64,000 nucleotides of DNA from VRUE01 sp963770315 (GCA_963770315.1 CAVYPC010000002.1:992001-1056000); one strand, 5' to 3'. Shown: positions 51,979 through 61,381, counted from the first letter of the stretch. Translations and numbers: made by a program. The notes: a model not told the origin generated them from the sequence alone.

Positions 51979-52976
51979 GCGAGACGACGGACATCGGCGC
52001 CACCGCGATTGAGCGGGTCGCCAGCGAGATTCGCAGCCGCGAGCGCTTCCTGCTGACCGCCCACGAGGGGCCCGACGGCGATGCGCTCGGCTCGCTCCTC
52101 GGCATGCACTACCTGCTGACTCAGCTCGGCAAGGACTCGGTGATGTTCCTCGCTGCGAAGGAGTTCCCGTTGCCGATCGAGTACCGCTTCCTGCCCTTGG
52201 AGGAGGTCTTTCACGAGGCCCCGGCCGACATGGCCGACAGGGCGGTGATCTTCCTCGACTGCGGCAACATCGACAGGATGCCGGTTGACTTCCTCGCCGC
52301 CGACGGGGTCTTCACGATCAACGTAGACCACCACCACGACAACACCCTCTTCGGCGACGTCAACCTGGTCGAGGTCGACGCCTCCTGCACCGCCGAGATC
52401 GTCTACGAGCTGGCGGTGCTGCTCGGGGCGGGGATCACGCCGGAGATGGCCGCCGCCCTCTACGTCGGCCTCGTCACCGACACCGGCAAGTTCATGTACG
52501 AGAACACCAACGCGCGCACCCACCGTATCGCCGCCGACCTGATCGAAGCCGGGGTCGAAGTCGACGAGACCTACCGCCGCCTCTACGAGCACGTGCCGAT
52601 CGAGAAGCTGCGGCTGCTCTCGCGCGCCCTGGAAGGGATCCAGCACCACTGCGACGGCAGGCTCGTGCTCGCCTACATCGCCGCCGCCGACTACGAGGCA
52701 AGCGGCGCCGGCGAGGAGATGACCGAGGGGATCATCGACCACCTGCGCTCGGTCGAGGGCGCCCGGGTCGCCGCCCTGATCCGCGATCTGGGAGACCGCG
52801 GACGCGCCGCGCGCAAGGTCAGCCTGCGCTCGAGCGACGGCGAGGTCGACGTCTCGGCGATAGCCCGCGTGCACGGCGGCGGCGGGCACAAGCGCGCCGC
52901 CGGCTTCTCCACCGACCTCGAGCTGGAGGCGCTGGTCTCCTTCCTCTGCGGCGAGGTCTCCGCCCAGCTCTCTTGA
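51975..52976 (+). CDS. nrnA: DHH/DHHA1 phosphoesterase, NrnA-like
   Basis: 333 residues. Degrades nano-RNAs and dephosphorylates pAp in NrnA relatives. DHH motifs: AHEGPDGDALGS, FLDCGNID, NVDHHHDNTLFG and GLVTDTGKF; DHHA1 domain with the GGGGHKRAAG motif near 302. Position after rbfA is standard in Gram-positive genomes. ATGA overlap with rbfA, TTGA with truB. Confidence 0.95.
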   Translation: MSETTDIGATAIERVASEIRSRERFLLTAHEGPDGDALGSLLGMHYLLTQLGKDSVMFLAAKEFPLPIEYRFLPLEEVFHEAPADMADRAVIFLDCGNIDRMPVDFLAADGVFTINVDHHHDNTLFGDVNLVEVDASCTAEIVYELAVLLGAGITPEMAAALYVGLVTDTGKFMYENTNARTHRIAADLIEAGVEVDETYRRLYEHVPIEKLRLLSRALEGIQHHCDGRLVLAYIAAADYEASGAGEEMTEGIIDHLRSVEGARVAALIRDLGDRGRAARKVSLRSSDGEVDVSAIARVHGGGGHKRAAGFSTDLELEALVSFLCGEVSAQLS

Positions 52977-53605
52977 CGGTGCTGCTCTGCGACAAGCCGG
53001 CGGGGATCACCTCCCACGACCTGGTGCGGCGGATCCGGCGCGAGCGCGACTGCAAGGCGGGGCACGCCGGCACGCTCGACCCCTTCGCCACCGGCCTGCT
53101 GCTGGTCCTGCTGGACGGGGCGACCCGCCTGCAGCGGTTTCTCGCCGGCCTGCCGAAGACCTATCTGGCCACGGCGCGCCTCGGCTGGCGCTCCAGCAGC
53201 GGCGATCCAGATGGGGAGCTGACCGAGACCGGCGAGGTTCCGACCTCGCTGCAGCTCCCCACCGGCAAGGTCCGCCAGCGGGTGCCGATGACCTCCGCGG
53301 TGCGGGTCGGCGGTGAGCGGCTCTACCGCAAGGCGCACCGCGGCGAGACGGTCGCGACGCCGCTGCGCGAGGTGGATGTCTACCGGGCGCAACTGCTCGA
53401 CCGCGACGCCGAGACCGCCCGCTATGAGATCGAATGCTCCAGCGGCACCTACGTGCGCACCCTGATCGAGACCCTCGGAGACGCCTACTGCGCCGAGTTG
53501 CGGCGGACCGCGATCGGCCCCTTCCGGGTCGAGGACGCGGGCGAGGAGATATCGATCGAGCGCGTCGGCGAGCTGATTCCCGCCGCGGCGGAGGCGCTCA
53601 GATAG
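52973..53605 (+). CDS. truB: tRNA pseudouridine-55 synthase TruB
   Basis: 210 residues from TTG 52973. Isomerises U55 in the T-loop of tRNAs. Catalytic D36 lies in GHAGTLDPFATGLL; DKPAGITSHD, KTYLATARLG and CSSGTYVRTLIETLG are the other signatures. About 100 residues shorter than E. coli TruB, lacking the C-terminal PUA domain, as in some other bacteria. Joined to nrnA by TTGA and to ribF by a one-base overlap. Confidence 0.96.
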   Translation: MTVLLCDKPAGITSHDLVRRIRRERDCKAGHAGTLDPFATGLLLVLLDGATRLQRFLAGLPKTYLATARLGWRSSSGDPDGELTETGEVPTSLQLPTGKVRQRVPMTSAVRVGGERLYRKAHRGETVATPLREVDVYRAQLLDRDAETARYEIECSSGTYVRTLIETLGDAYCAELRRTAIGPFRVEDAGEEISIERVGELIPAAAEALR

Positions 53606-54495
53606 TGGCCAACATCGAGGTCACCATGCTGCCCGATGCCCGGCCGCGCCCGCGGCGGGTCGCGATCGGCACCTTCGACGGGGTCCACCGGGGCCACCAG
53701 GCGGTGATCGAGGGGTCCGACACGGTGCTCACCTTCGACCCCCACCCGCTCGAGGTGATCCACCCGGCCGCGCTGCCGAAGCTGATCATGCCCTTCGAGG
53801 TGAAGCGCGACGTGATCGAGGGGCTGGGCGTGCGCGAGCTGGTCGTGATCCCCTTCGATCGCGAGTTCTCCACTCGCTCCGCGGAGGACTTCGTCGAGCG
53901 GGTCTTGATCGAGCGGCTGAGCGCGGAGCGGGTCTCGGTGGGGGAGAACTTCCGTTTCGGCGCCAAAGCGAAAGGGGACCCGGCGATGCTCGCCGACCGC
54001 CCGGAGTTCGAGACGCGGGTCGTACCCCTGGTCGAGGTCGACGGCGAGACGGTCTCCTCCACCCGGATCCGGGCGCTGGTCGCGGCTGGCGACATGGAGG
54101 GCGCGCGGCACTGCCTCGGCGCCCCGTTCATGGTCGAGGGCACCGTCGTCGAGGGCGACCAGCGCGGTCGCGAGCTCGGCTTCCCGACCGCGAACATCGT
54201 CCCCGACGACCGTCTCGCGATCCCCGGCCACGGGGTCTTCGCGGCCTTCGCCGACGGTGTTCCCGCCGCCGTCAACGTCGGCGTGCGGCCCACCTTCGAC
54301 AGTGGCCGCGGGGTTCTGATCGAGACCTACCTGATCGATCGCGACGAAGATCTCTACGGGCGCACCCTGCGCGTCGCCTTCGTCGAGAGGCTGCGCGGCG
54401 AGAAGCGCTTCGCCAGCGTCGAGGAGCTGATCGCCCAGATGCGAATCGACGTCGAGGACGCGAAGCGTGTCTGTGCTAGCTTCACCGGCGCATGA
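53605..54495 (+). CDS. ribF: Bifunctional riboflavin kinase/FAD synthetase
   Basis: 296 residues from GTG 53605. N-terminal FMN adenylyltransferase domain (IGTFDGVHRGHQAVI, FGAKAKGDP, VSSTRIRALV) and C-terminal riboflavin kinase domain (about 175-296: GRELGFPTANI, YGRTLRVAFVERLRGEKRF). Converts riboflavin to FMN and FAD. ATGA overlap with rpsO. Confidence 0.97.
   Translation: MANIEVTMLPDARPRPRRVAIGTFDGVHRGHQAVIEGSDTVLTFDPHPLEVIHPAALPKLIMPFEVKRDVIEGLGVRELVVIPFDREFSTRSAEDFVERVLIERLSAERVSVGENFRFGAKAKGDPAMLADRPEFETRVVPLVEVDGETVSSTRIRALVAAGDMEGARHCLGAPFMVEGTVVEGDQRGRELGFPTANIVPDDRLAIPGHGVFAAFADGVPAAVNVGVRPTFDSGRGVLIETYLIDRDEDLYGRTLRVAFVERLRGEKRFASVEELIAQMRIDVEDAKRVCASFTGA
54477..54482 (+). promoter_or_regulatory. 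Candidate -10 box of rpsO
   Basis: TAGCTT lies 9 bp before the rpsO ATG, inside ribF. It may give an additional leaderless rpsO transcript. Confidence 0.35.
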
Positions 54496-54761
54496 GCCTG
54501 GCGAAAGAGAAAAAGACCGAGCTGATCGGCAAGTACGGGCGCGCCGCCGGGGACACCGGTTCCGCCGAGGTCCAGGTCGCCCTGCTCACCGAGCGGATCA
54601 ACGAGCTCACCGAGCACCTTCGCTCGCACGCCAAGGACCATCACTCGCGCCGCGGCCTGCTGATGCTGGTCGGCAAGCGCCGTCGCATGCTCCGTTACCT
54701 TGAGCGCACCGACCTCGAGCGCTACCGCGCGCTGGTCGCCGAGCTCGGCCTGCGTCGATGA
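54492..54761 (+). CDS. rpsO: Small ribosomal subunit protein uS15
   Basis: 89 residues, exactly the family length. GDTGSAEVQVALLTERINELTEHLRSHAKDHHSRRGLLMLVGKRRRMLRYL is the S15 signature (16S rRNA helices 20-22 binding). ATGA overlaps at both ends. The usual rpsO-pnp pair is interrupted here by two redox genes. Confidence 0.98.
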   Translation: MSLAKEKKTELIGKYGRAAGDTGSAEVQVALLTERINELTEHLRSHAKDHHSRRGLLMLVGKRRRMLRYLERTDLERYRALVAELGLRR

Positions 54762-55219
54762 TCGCGGCGGGGGAGCCCGCTCCCGAGTTCACCCTGCGCA
54801 ACCAGGACGGCGAGCAGGTCTCGCTTTCCGACTACCGTGGCCGCAGGGTCCTGCTCGTCTTCTACCCGCTCGACTTCAGCCCGGTCTGCTCGGACCAGCT
54901 CTCGATCTACCAGGAGGTCAAGCCGCAGATCGAGGAGAAGGGCGTCGAGCTGGTCGGGATCAGCGTCGATCACGGCTTCGCCCACAAGGCGTTCCAGGAG
55001 AAGCTGGGCATCGATACGCCACTGCTCGCCGACTTCGAGCCCAAGGGCGAGGTTGCCCGCGCCTACGGCGCCTACATCGAGCGGACCGGCCACGCCAACC
55101 GCTCGCTCGTCCTGGTCGACGAGGAGGGCAACGTCGAGTGGGTCCACGAGTCGCCGACGCCGCTCGAGATCCCGGGCGCGAACGTCATCTTCGACGCGCT
55201 GGCGTCGGCTGAGGCCTGA
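54758..55219 (+). CDS. Bcp/AhpE-like 1-Cys peroxiredoxin
   Basis: 153 residues. Thioredoxin-fold peroxidase with peroxidatic C44 in YPLDFSPVCSDQL (the usual Thr is Ser). It is the only cysteine, so there is no resolving Cys and an external thiol must reduce it, as in AhpE. Standard start PAPEFTLRNQDGEQVSLSDY. ATGA overlap with rpsO. Confidence 0.93.
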   Translation: MIAAGEPAPEFTLRNQDGEQVSLSDYRGRRVLLVFYPLDFSPVCSDQLSIYQEVKPQIEEKGVELVGISVDHGFAHKAFQEKLGIDTPLLADFEPKGEVARAYGAYIERTGHANRSLVLVDEEGNVEWVHESPTPLEIPGANVIFDALASAEA

Positions 55220-55242
55220 CCGCCGAGCTGACCAGCGCCGCG

Positions 55243-55668
55243 GTGCCGCCACCCGGCCCCGGCGATCACGTGCGCGGGGAGGGAGGGGAGACGCTGATCG
55301 TCTACGCCGATCTCGGCTGCCCGCACTGTGCCGCCGCCTGGACGGATATCTGCGAACGGCCGGCCCGCATCGTCTTCCGCCACTTCCCGGTCACCAGCAA
55401 GCATCCGCGGGCACCGGCGTTGCACGCCGCAGCCGAGGCGGCGGGAAGGCAGGGCCGCTTCTTCGAGATGGTCGAGTCCCTCTACGCCGACCGCGGCCAC
55501 GTCGACGATCCGCACCTCTGGGCGCGGGCGGAGAAGCTCGATCTCGACCTGGAGCGCTTCGAGGCCGACCGGCGCTCGCAGGAGGTCGCGGCTCGAGTCC
55601 GTCGCGATTTCGAGTCGGGAATCCGCGGCGGTGTCACCGGCACGCCGGCCATGTACTCTCCCAGCTGA
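55243..55668 (+). CDS. DsbA-like thioredoxin-fold protein, apparently truncated at the C-terminus
   Basis: 141 residues from GTG 55243; an in-frame stretch reaches back to about 55213. CPHC active site (C26, C29) in YADLGCPHCAAAW, helical insert, and the cis-Pro loop GGVTGTPA at the very end. Relatives continue for a further ~30 residues with the last beta strands; here MYSPS and a stop follow at once. No signal peptide, so cytosolic if functional. It may pair with the peroxiredoxin as a reductant. Confidence 0.75.
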   Translation: MPPPGPGDHVRGEGGETLIVYADLGCPHCAAAWTDICERPARIVFRHFPVTSKHPRAPALHAAAEAAGRQGRFFEMVESLYADRGHVDDPHLWARAEKLDLDLERFEADRRSQEVAARVRRDFESGIRGGVTGTPAMYSPS

Positions 55669-55731
55669 AAGAGAACGAGAGTTCTGAAAGCAAATGGCCG
55701 CCATCCGGGTGGCCGGAGGTAGGACAACTAA

Positions 55732-57960
55732 ATGAGCATGTTTGACGTTACCCGCGTCTCGGCGGACATCGGCGACAGCCAGATTTCCTTTGAGACCGGA
55801 AAACTCGCAAAGCAGGCGGGTGGCGCGGTCGTGGTACAGGCCGGCGACACGATGGTTCTTTGCACCGCGACCGTCGGCAGCCTGCGCGACGTGGACTTCC
55901 TTCCCCTCACCGTCGACATCGAGGAGCGGATGTACGCCGCGGGCAAGATCCCCGGCTCGTTCTTCCGTCGCGAGGGCAAATCGAGCGAGAAGGCGACGCT
56001 GACCGCGCGCATGATCGACCGGCCGATCCGTCCGCTCTTCCCCAAGGGCTGGCACTACGAGACCCAGCTGGTCGCGATCCCGATGTCGGTGGACCAGGTC
56101 CACCCCTACGACATCCTCGCGATGAACGGCGCCTCGGCCGCGCTGGCGATCTCACCGGTCCCGGTCGCCGCCCACGTCGGCGCGGTGCGGATCGGCAAGC
56201 TCGACGGCGACTTCGTCGTCAACCCCTCCGAGGAGGACCTCTCCGAGCTCGACCTGGACCTGATCGTCGCCGGCACCGACGAGGCGATCCTGATGGTCGA
56301 GGCCGGCGCCAGCGGCGTCACCGAGCAGGAGATCCTCGACGCGCTCGATATCGCCCACGCCGAGATCAAGAAGCTCGTCAAGGCGATGGAAGAGCTGCAG
56401 CAGAAGGCCGGTAAGGAGAAGATCGAGGTCGAGGCCCCCAAGATCGACGAGGGCCTGATCAGCGAGGTCCGCTCCTCCCACGGCCAGGCTCTGATCGACG
56501 CGATCGCCACCGAGGGCAAGCTCGAGCGCTACGAGGCGATCGACAAGGTCAAGGACGAGGTGGTTGCCAAGTACGCGCCCGAGTCCGACGACGGAGAGAC
56601 CGACGAGAAGCGCGTGGCCGAGGTCAAGGCCGCTTTCGGCTCGATCGAGAAGGACACCATCCGCAAGGCGATCGCCGTCGACAAGAAGCGCCCCGACGGC
56701 CGCGCTCAGGACGAGATCCGTCCGATCGAGTGCGAGGTCGACATCTCCCCGCGCGTGCATGGGTCTGCCCTGTTCACCCGCGGTGAGACGCAGATCCTCT
56801 CCAACGCCGCGCTGGGCACGACTCGCATGGACATGCGGATCGACACCCTCGGTTTGGAGACGTCGAAGAAATTCTGGCACCACTACAACTTCCCGCCCTT
56901 CTCGGTCGGGGAGGCCGGCTTCATGCGCGGCCCGAAGCGCCGCGACATCGGCCACGGCGCGCTGGCGGAGCGGGCGCTGGTCGCCACGGTCCCCTCCGAA
57001 GAGGACTTCCCCTACGTGATCCGGGTCGTCTCGGAGACGCTGGAGTCGAACGGCTCCTCGTCGATGGGCTCGGTCTGCGCCTCCTCGATGGCGCTGCAGG
57101 CCGCGGGCGTGCCGGTAACGGCCCCGGTCGCGGGCGTCGCGATGGGCCTGATCAAGGAGGGCGACGACTACATCGTCCTCACCGACATCGCCGGCGTCGA
57201 GGATCACCTCGGCGACATGGACTTCAAGGTCGCCGGCACCGCGGAGGGGATCACCGCGCTGCAGATGGACATCAAGATCACCGGCGTCACCTTCGAGATC
57301 CTCACCGACGCGCTCGAGCAGGCCAACAAGGGTCGCCAGTTCATCCTCGGCAAGATGGCCGAGGCGATCGACGGTCCACGCGAGACGCTCTCCAAGCACG
57401 CGCCGCGGATCGAGGCGATCAAGATCGATCAGGAGAAGATCGGCGCCGTGATCGGCAAAGGCGGGGAAACGATCCGCGCCCTCTGCGAGGAGTTCGAGGC
57501 CGAAATCGACGTCGAGGACGACGGCACGATCCGGATCTACGCCCCGACCGGCGAACTGGTCGAAGCCTGCGTGGCGCGGATCGAGTCGATGACCAAGGAG
57601 GCCGAGGTCGGTGACAAGTACCCCGCCGCCAAAGTGGTCAAGACGACCACCTTCGGTGCCTTCGTCGAGCTGGTCAAGGGAACCGACGGCCTGCTCCACA
57701 TCTCCAACGTGAAGCCGGGAGAGAGGGTCGACTCGGTCGACGACGTGCTCAGCTCCGGCGACGTGATCGACGTCACCGTGGTCGAGGTCGATCGCGAGCG
57801 CGGCCGGATCGGCCTGCGCCTCTCCGACGACCCGTCGGTTGCGGGCAAATCCCCCGAGGAGCTGGCCGCGGTCGGCTCCGGCGAAGGCGGCGGCCCGCGG
57901 CGCAACGGCGGCGACCGCGAGCGCGGCGGTCGCAGGCGCGAGCGCGAGCGGCGCAGCTAG
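55732..57960 (+). CDS. pnp: Polynucleotide phosphorylase
   Basis: 742 residues. 3'-5' phosphorolytic exoribonuclease. Two RNase PH domains (about 10-145 with FFRREGKSSEKATLTARMIDRPIRPLFP, and about 330-560 with ETLESNGSSSMGSVCASSMALQAAGVP), a helical linker, KH (IGAVIGKGGETIRAL, about 570) and S1 (FGAFVELVKGTDGLLHISN, about 640), then a basic Gly/Arg tail. The 63-bp leader holds small hairpins and GGAGG 14 bp before the ATG. TACTCT near 55654 could be its -10. Confidence 0.98.
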   Translation: MSMFDVTRVSADIGDSQISFETGKLAKQAGGAVVVQAGDTMVLCTATVGSLRDVDFLPLTVDIEERMYAAGKIPGSFFRREGKSSEKATLTARMIDRPIRPLFPKGWHYETQLVAIPMSVDQVHPYDILAMNGASAALAISPVPVAAHVGAVRIGKLDGDFVVNPSEEDLSELDLDLIVAGTDEAILMVEAGASGVTEQEILDALDIAHAEIKKLVKAMEELQQKAGKEKIEVEAPKIDEGLISEVRSSHGQALIDAIATEGKLERYEAIDKVKDEVVAKYAPESDDGETDEKRVAEVKAAFGSIEKDTIRKAIAVDKKRPDGRAQDEIRPIECEVDISPRVHGSALFTRGETQILSNAALGTTRMDMRIDTLGLETSKKFWHHYNFPPFSVGEAGFMRGPKRRDIGHGALAERALVATVPSEEDFPYVIRVVSETLESNGSSSMGSVCASSMALQAAGVPVTAPVAGVAMGLIKEGDDYIVLTDIAGVEDHLGDMDFKVAGTAEGITALQMDIKITGVTFEILTDALEQANKGRQFILGKMAEAIDGPRETLSKHAPRIEAIKIDQEKIGAVIGKGGETIRALCEEFEAEIDVEDDGTIRIYAPTGELVEACVARIESMTKEAEVGDKYPAAKVVKTTTFGAFVELVKGTDGLLHISNVKPGERVDSVDDVLSSGDVIDVTVVEVDRERGRIGLRLSDDPSVAGKSPEELAAVGSGEGGGPRRNGGDRERGGRRRERERRS

Positions 57961-57963
57961 GCA

Positions 57964-59244
57964 TTGACTGCCGCGAAGCTCAGCGAGCTCGGATCCGGTG
58001 CCCGGGTCGTAACCGAGGAGGTTCCCTCGGTTCGATCCGTGGCGCTTGGGCTCTGGGTTCGCACCGGCTCCAGGAACGAGACGCCGGCCCAGGCCGGCGT
58101 CTCGCACTTCCTCGAGCACCTGCTCTTCAAGGGGACCGAGCGCTTCTCGGCGATCGAGATATCCGAGCGCTTCGACGGGCTTGGCGCCTCGGTCAACGCG
58201 GCGACCGGCAAGGAGACCACCCACCTCCACGCCCGCTTCCTCGACGAGCACACCGAGGAGGTCTTCGACCTGCTCGCCGAGATGCTGCTGGCGCCCACCT
58301 ACCCCGATATCGACTCCGAGCGCGACGTCGTCCTGGAGGAGATCGCGATGTACGAGGACGAGCCGCAGGACCGGGTCCACGACATCCTCGCCGGCGCCGT
58401 CTTCGGCGAGCACCCGTTGGGTCGCCGGGTGCTGGGGGAGGCAGAGGTGATCTCCTCGATCCCGGTGCCCGACATCGAGGCCTACCGCAAGCAGCGCTAT
58501 ACCGGCCAGCACGTGGTCGTCGGCGCCGCCGGCCACCTCGACCACGAGCGGATCGTCGCCCTCGCTGAGCGCCTCGTCTCGCCGCCGAGCGGTGAGAACG
58601 GCTCCCGCTCGGTTCCCCTCGACGGCGCCGCGCGGCTGCGCTTCTACCCGAAGGACACCGAGCAGTACCACATCTGCTTCGGCGCGCCCGGAATCGTCCG
58701 CGACGACGAGCGCCGCTACGGCCTCGCCGTGCTCGACTCGATCTTCGGCGGCTCGACCTCCTCGCGGCTCTTCCGCGAGGTGCGCGAGAAGCGCGGCCTC
58801 GCCTACTCGGTCGGCTCCTACAACGAGCAGTACACCGATTCCGGCATGGTCGCCACCTACGTCGGCACTCGCGAGGACAACGTCGAGGAAGCCTGCGCGG
58901 TGATCGGCGCCGAGCTCGAGCGCCTGCGCGGCGAGCCGGTCTCCGGCGAGGAGCTGGCGCGGGCCAAGGAGAACGTCAAGGGCCGCCTCGTCCTCTCCTC
59001 GGAGTCGACCGCGGCGCGGATGACGCGGATCTCGCGCGCGACCCTGTTCGGCCTGCCGATCGAAAGCCTCGATGCGATGCTGGCCAAGGTCGACGCGGTC
59101 ACGGTCGAGGAGCTGAGCGAGCTGGCGGCGGAGCTGTACGGCGCCGAGCGGCTCTCCGCCGCCTGCGTGGGCCGAGACGAGGACTGCTTCCGCAAGGCTT
59201 TGGGCCCGGTCAGCGAGGCCTTGCAGGGGGCGGCTGCGGCATGA
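57964..59244 (+). CDS. M16-family zinc protease (processing-peptidase-like)
   Basis: 426 residues from TTG 57964. Inverted zinc motif HFLEH (H48, E51, H52) with the distal Glu in LEEIAMYEDEP; the C-terminal half has the FREVREKRGLAYSVGSY signature. Similar to Bacillus YmxG/PepR proteases next to pnp and dap genes. Cytosolic; substrate unknown. ATGA overlap with dapB. Confidence 0.95.
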   Translation: MTAAKLSELGSGARVVTEEVPSVRSVALGLWVRTGSRNETPAQAGVSHFLEHLLFKGTERFSAIEISERFDGLGASVNAATGKETTHLHARFLDEHTEEVFDLLAEMLLAPTYPDIDSERDVVLEEIAMYEDEPQDRVHDILAGAVFGEHPLGRRVLGEAEVISSIPVPDIEAYRKQRYTGQHVVVGAAGHLDHERIVALAERLVSPPSGENGSRSVPLDGAARLRFYPKDTEQYHICFGAPGIVRDDERRYGLAVLDSIFGGSTSSRLFREVREKRGLAYSVGSYNEQYTDSGMVATYVGTREDNVEEACAVIGAELERLRGEPVSGEELARAKENVKGRLVLSSESTAARMTRISRATLFGLPIESLDAMLAKVDAVTVEELSELAAELYGAERLSAACVGRDEDCFRKALGPVSEALQGAAAA

Positions 59245-59906
59245 TCCGGGTCGCGGTCTCCGGCGCGGCGGGGCGGATGGGTCAGACCGTCTGCGCGGCG
59301 GTCGAGGGAGCCGAGGGCATGGAGCTGGCGGCGAAGGCCGACCCGGCGCTGGGCGTCGAGCTCGCCGACGTGCTCGCCGACGCCGACGTGGTGGTTGAGT
59401 TCAGCACCCCCGGCACGGCGCTGGAAAACGCGAAGGCATGCCTGGCGGCCGGCGTTCATGTCGTCGTCGGCACCACCGGCTTCGACCTCGACGCTCTCCG
59501 CGCCGCCGCCGAGGGCGGTGAGGCGAACTGCTTCGTTGCCCCCAACTTCGCGATCGGCGCCGTCTTGCTGATGGAGGCGGCGCAGGCGATCGCCCGCCAT
59601 ATGCCCGAGTGCGAGATCGTCGAGCTGCACCACGATCGCAAGCTCGACGCGCCTTCGGGCACGGCGAGGCGGACCGCGGAGTTGATTGCGGGCGCTGGCG
59701 GCAACGTCCACGAGCCGATCCACTCGGTGCGGCTGCCGGGCCTGGTCGCTCACCAGGAAGTGATCTTCGGCGGCGAGGGGCAGACGCTCGCGATCCGCCA
59801 CGACTCGATCGACCGGGTCTCCTTCATGCCGGGCGTCCTGCTCGCGGTGCGCAGGGTCGCCGATCTGCCCGACCGCTTTACCGTCGGCCTCGAGAAGCTG
59901 CTGTAG
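59241..59906 (+). CDS. dapB: 4-hydroxy-tetrahydrodipicolinate reductase
   Basis: 221 residues, slightly short. NAD(P)H-binding SGAAGRMGQ at the N-terminus, GTTGF (77-81), and the substrate motif ELHHDRKLDAPSGTA with catalytic H130/H131 and K134. Second step of the diaminopimelate branch leading to lysine and peptidoglycan. Separated from dapA by an amidase gene. Confidence 0.97.
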   Translation: MIRVAVSGAAGRMGQTVCAAVEGAEGMELAAKADPALGVELADVLADADVVVEFSTPGTALENAKACLAAGVHVVVGTTGFDLDALRAAAEGGEANCFVAPNFAIGAVLLMEAAQAIARHMPECEIVELHHDRKLDAPSGTARRTAELIAGAGGNVHEPIHSVRLPGLVAHQEVIFGGEGQTLAIRHDSIDRVSFMPGVLLAVRRVADLPDRFTVGLEKLL

Positions 59907-59909
59907 GTT
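59904..59909 (+). promoter_or_regulatory. Candidate -10 box of the amidase gene
   Basis: TAGGTT ends 7 bp before the amidase ATG; its TAG is the dapB stop codon. No Shine-Dalgarno sequence. Confidence 0.38.
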
Positions 59910-59916
59910 CACGGCG

Positions 59917-61359
59917 ATGAGTGAGGAGCTGGCGCGCCTGGACGCGACCGGGCAGGCGAATTTGGTGCGAGACGGCGAGGCGACGCCGGTCGAGCTCGCC
60001 GAAGCCGCGATCGCCCGCATCGAAGCGACCAACGGCGAGGTGAACGCGGTGATCCACCCGCTCTTCGAAGAGGGGCTCGAGGCGGCGCGCGGCGAGCTCC
60101 CCGACGGCCCTTTCAGGGGAGTGCCCTTCCTGCTCAAGGACCTCGGCGCCGCCTTCGCCGGGCAGCCCCTGCACCTGGGGATGGGATACCTCAAGGAGCG
60201 CGACTTCCGCGCGCCCGTGGACACCTACCTGGCGCAGCGCTTTCGTGCTGCGGGCCTGGTGACGATCGGGAAGACCAGCTGTCCGGAGCTGGGGATCCTG
60301 CCGACCACCGAGCCACGCGCCTACGGCGCCACGCGCAATCCCTGGGATCTGGGCCGCAGCCCGGGCGGTTCCAGCGGCGGCTCGGCGGCCGCGGTCGCGG
60401 CTGGCATGGTGCCGATGGCCCATGCCAACGACGGCGGTGGCTCGATCCGCATACCCGCGTCCCATTGCGGCCTGGTGGGGCTGAAGCCGAGCCGGCAGCG
60501 GATCAGCGAGGGCCCGCTGGTCGGCGACTTCATGTCGGGCCTGACCGCCGAGCTGTGCGTCTCGCGATCCGTCCGCGACACCGCCGCGCTGCTCGAGGCC
60601 GTCCATGGGCCTGCCCCCGGCGACCCCTACGTCGCGCCGCCGCCGCTGCGCCCCTACACCGAGGAGGTCGGGGCCGATCCGGGAAAGCTGCGCATCGCCC
60701 TCTGGACCGAGACCGTGATCGAGCAGGACGCGGACCCCGAGGCGCTCGCCGCCGCGCGGGCCGGCGCGAAGGCCCTGGAAGGCCTCGGCCACGAGGTCGC
60801 CGAGGCCGACCTGAGCGTGCTTCAGGACATCGACATTGTCGAGCCTTTCTTGGTGCGCTGGGCGGCGGGACAGGCGCAGGCGCTCGATCAGCTCGGGATG
60901 GTGGGGGGGAGGCCGATCGAGCCCGGCGATGTCGAGCCGCTGACCTGGGCGCTGGCGGAGATCGGCCGCAGTCGCAACGCGGGCGAGTATCTGGCCGCGA
61001 TCGGGCAGCACCAAGTGATGTCCCGCATGTTCGCCGGCGTCTACGAGTCCGGCTTCGACCTGCTGCTGAGCCCGACCGTGGGCGAGCCGCCGCCGCCGCT
61101 CGGCAGCTTCGACGATTCCGGCCCCGACCCGATGGTCGCTTTCAGGCGGGCCTTCATCAGCGGCTGCTTCGCCGCCGCCTTCAACGCAACCGGACAGCCG
61201 GCGATCTCGCTGCCCACGCACTGGAGCGAGGACGGGCTGCCGACCGGCATTCAGCTGGTCGCTCCGCTCGGTCGCGAGGACCTGCTGCTGCGGGTCGCAT
61301 CGCAGCTGGAGCAGGCAGTTCCATGGATCGACCGCACGGCGCCCGCCTTTGCCGCATGA
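59917..61359 (+). CDS. Amidase-signature family enzyme
   Basis: 480 residues. Ser-cisSer-Lys hydrolase: catalytic Lys in FLLKDLGAAF (about 72-81), cis-Ser in SPGGSSGGSAAAVAAGM (about 148-164) and Ser nucleophile in DGGGSIRIPASHCGLVGLKPS (about 171-190). Related to GatA and 6-aminohexanoate or indoleacetamide hydrolases, but no gatB/gatC is near, so a small-molecule amidase is likelier. It lies between dapB and dapA without overlap. Confidence 0.94.
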   Translation: MSEELARLDATGQANLVRDGEATPVELAEAAIARIEATNGEVNAVIHPLFEEGLEAARGELPDGPFRGVPFLLKDLGAAFAGQPLHLGMGYLKERDFRAPVDTYLAQRFRAAGLVTIGKTSCPELGILPTTEPRAYGATRNPWDLGRSPGGSSGGSAAAVAAGMVPMAHANDGGGSIRIPASHCGLVGLKPSRQRISEGPLVGDFMSGLTAELCVSRSVRDTAALLEAVHGPAPGDPYVAPPPLRPYTEEVGADPGKLRIALWTETVIEQDADPEALAAARAGAKALEGLGHEVAEADLSVLQDIDIVEPFLVRWAAGQAQALDQLGMVGGRPIEPGDVEPLTWALAEIGRSRNAGEYLAAIGQHQVMSRMFAGVYESGFDLLLSPTVGEPPPPLGSFDDSGPDPMVAFRRAFISGCFAAAFNATGQPAISLPTHWSEDGLPTGIQLVAPLGREDLLLRVASQLEQAVPWIDRTAPAFAA

Positions 61360-61368
61360 CCGCCCCGA

Positions 61369-61374
61369 TACTCT
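61369..61374 (+). promoter_or_regulatory. Candidate -10 box of dapA
   Basis: TACTCT (GATACT two bases earlier) ends 7 bp before the dapA ATG with no Shine-Dalgarno sequence, compatible with a leaderless transcript. Confidence 0.42.
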
Positions 61375-61381
61375 GCCTGCG

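Noticed and set aside
49443..52889. 1148-residue open frame on the minus strand, antisense to infB, rbfA and nrnA
   Set aside because: It lies opposite clearly conserved genes; high third-position GC suppresses antisense stops. The translation is compositionally odd (Leu/Asp/Val/Arg-rich) with no motifs.
59917..61359. Amidase gene as gatA of the Glu-tRNA(Gln) amidotransferase
   Set aside because: No gatC or gatB in the neighbourhood, and the sequence is closer to stand-alone amidases; gatA cannot be claimed.
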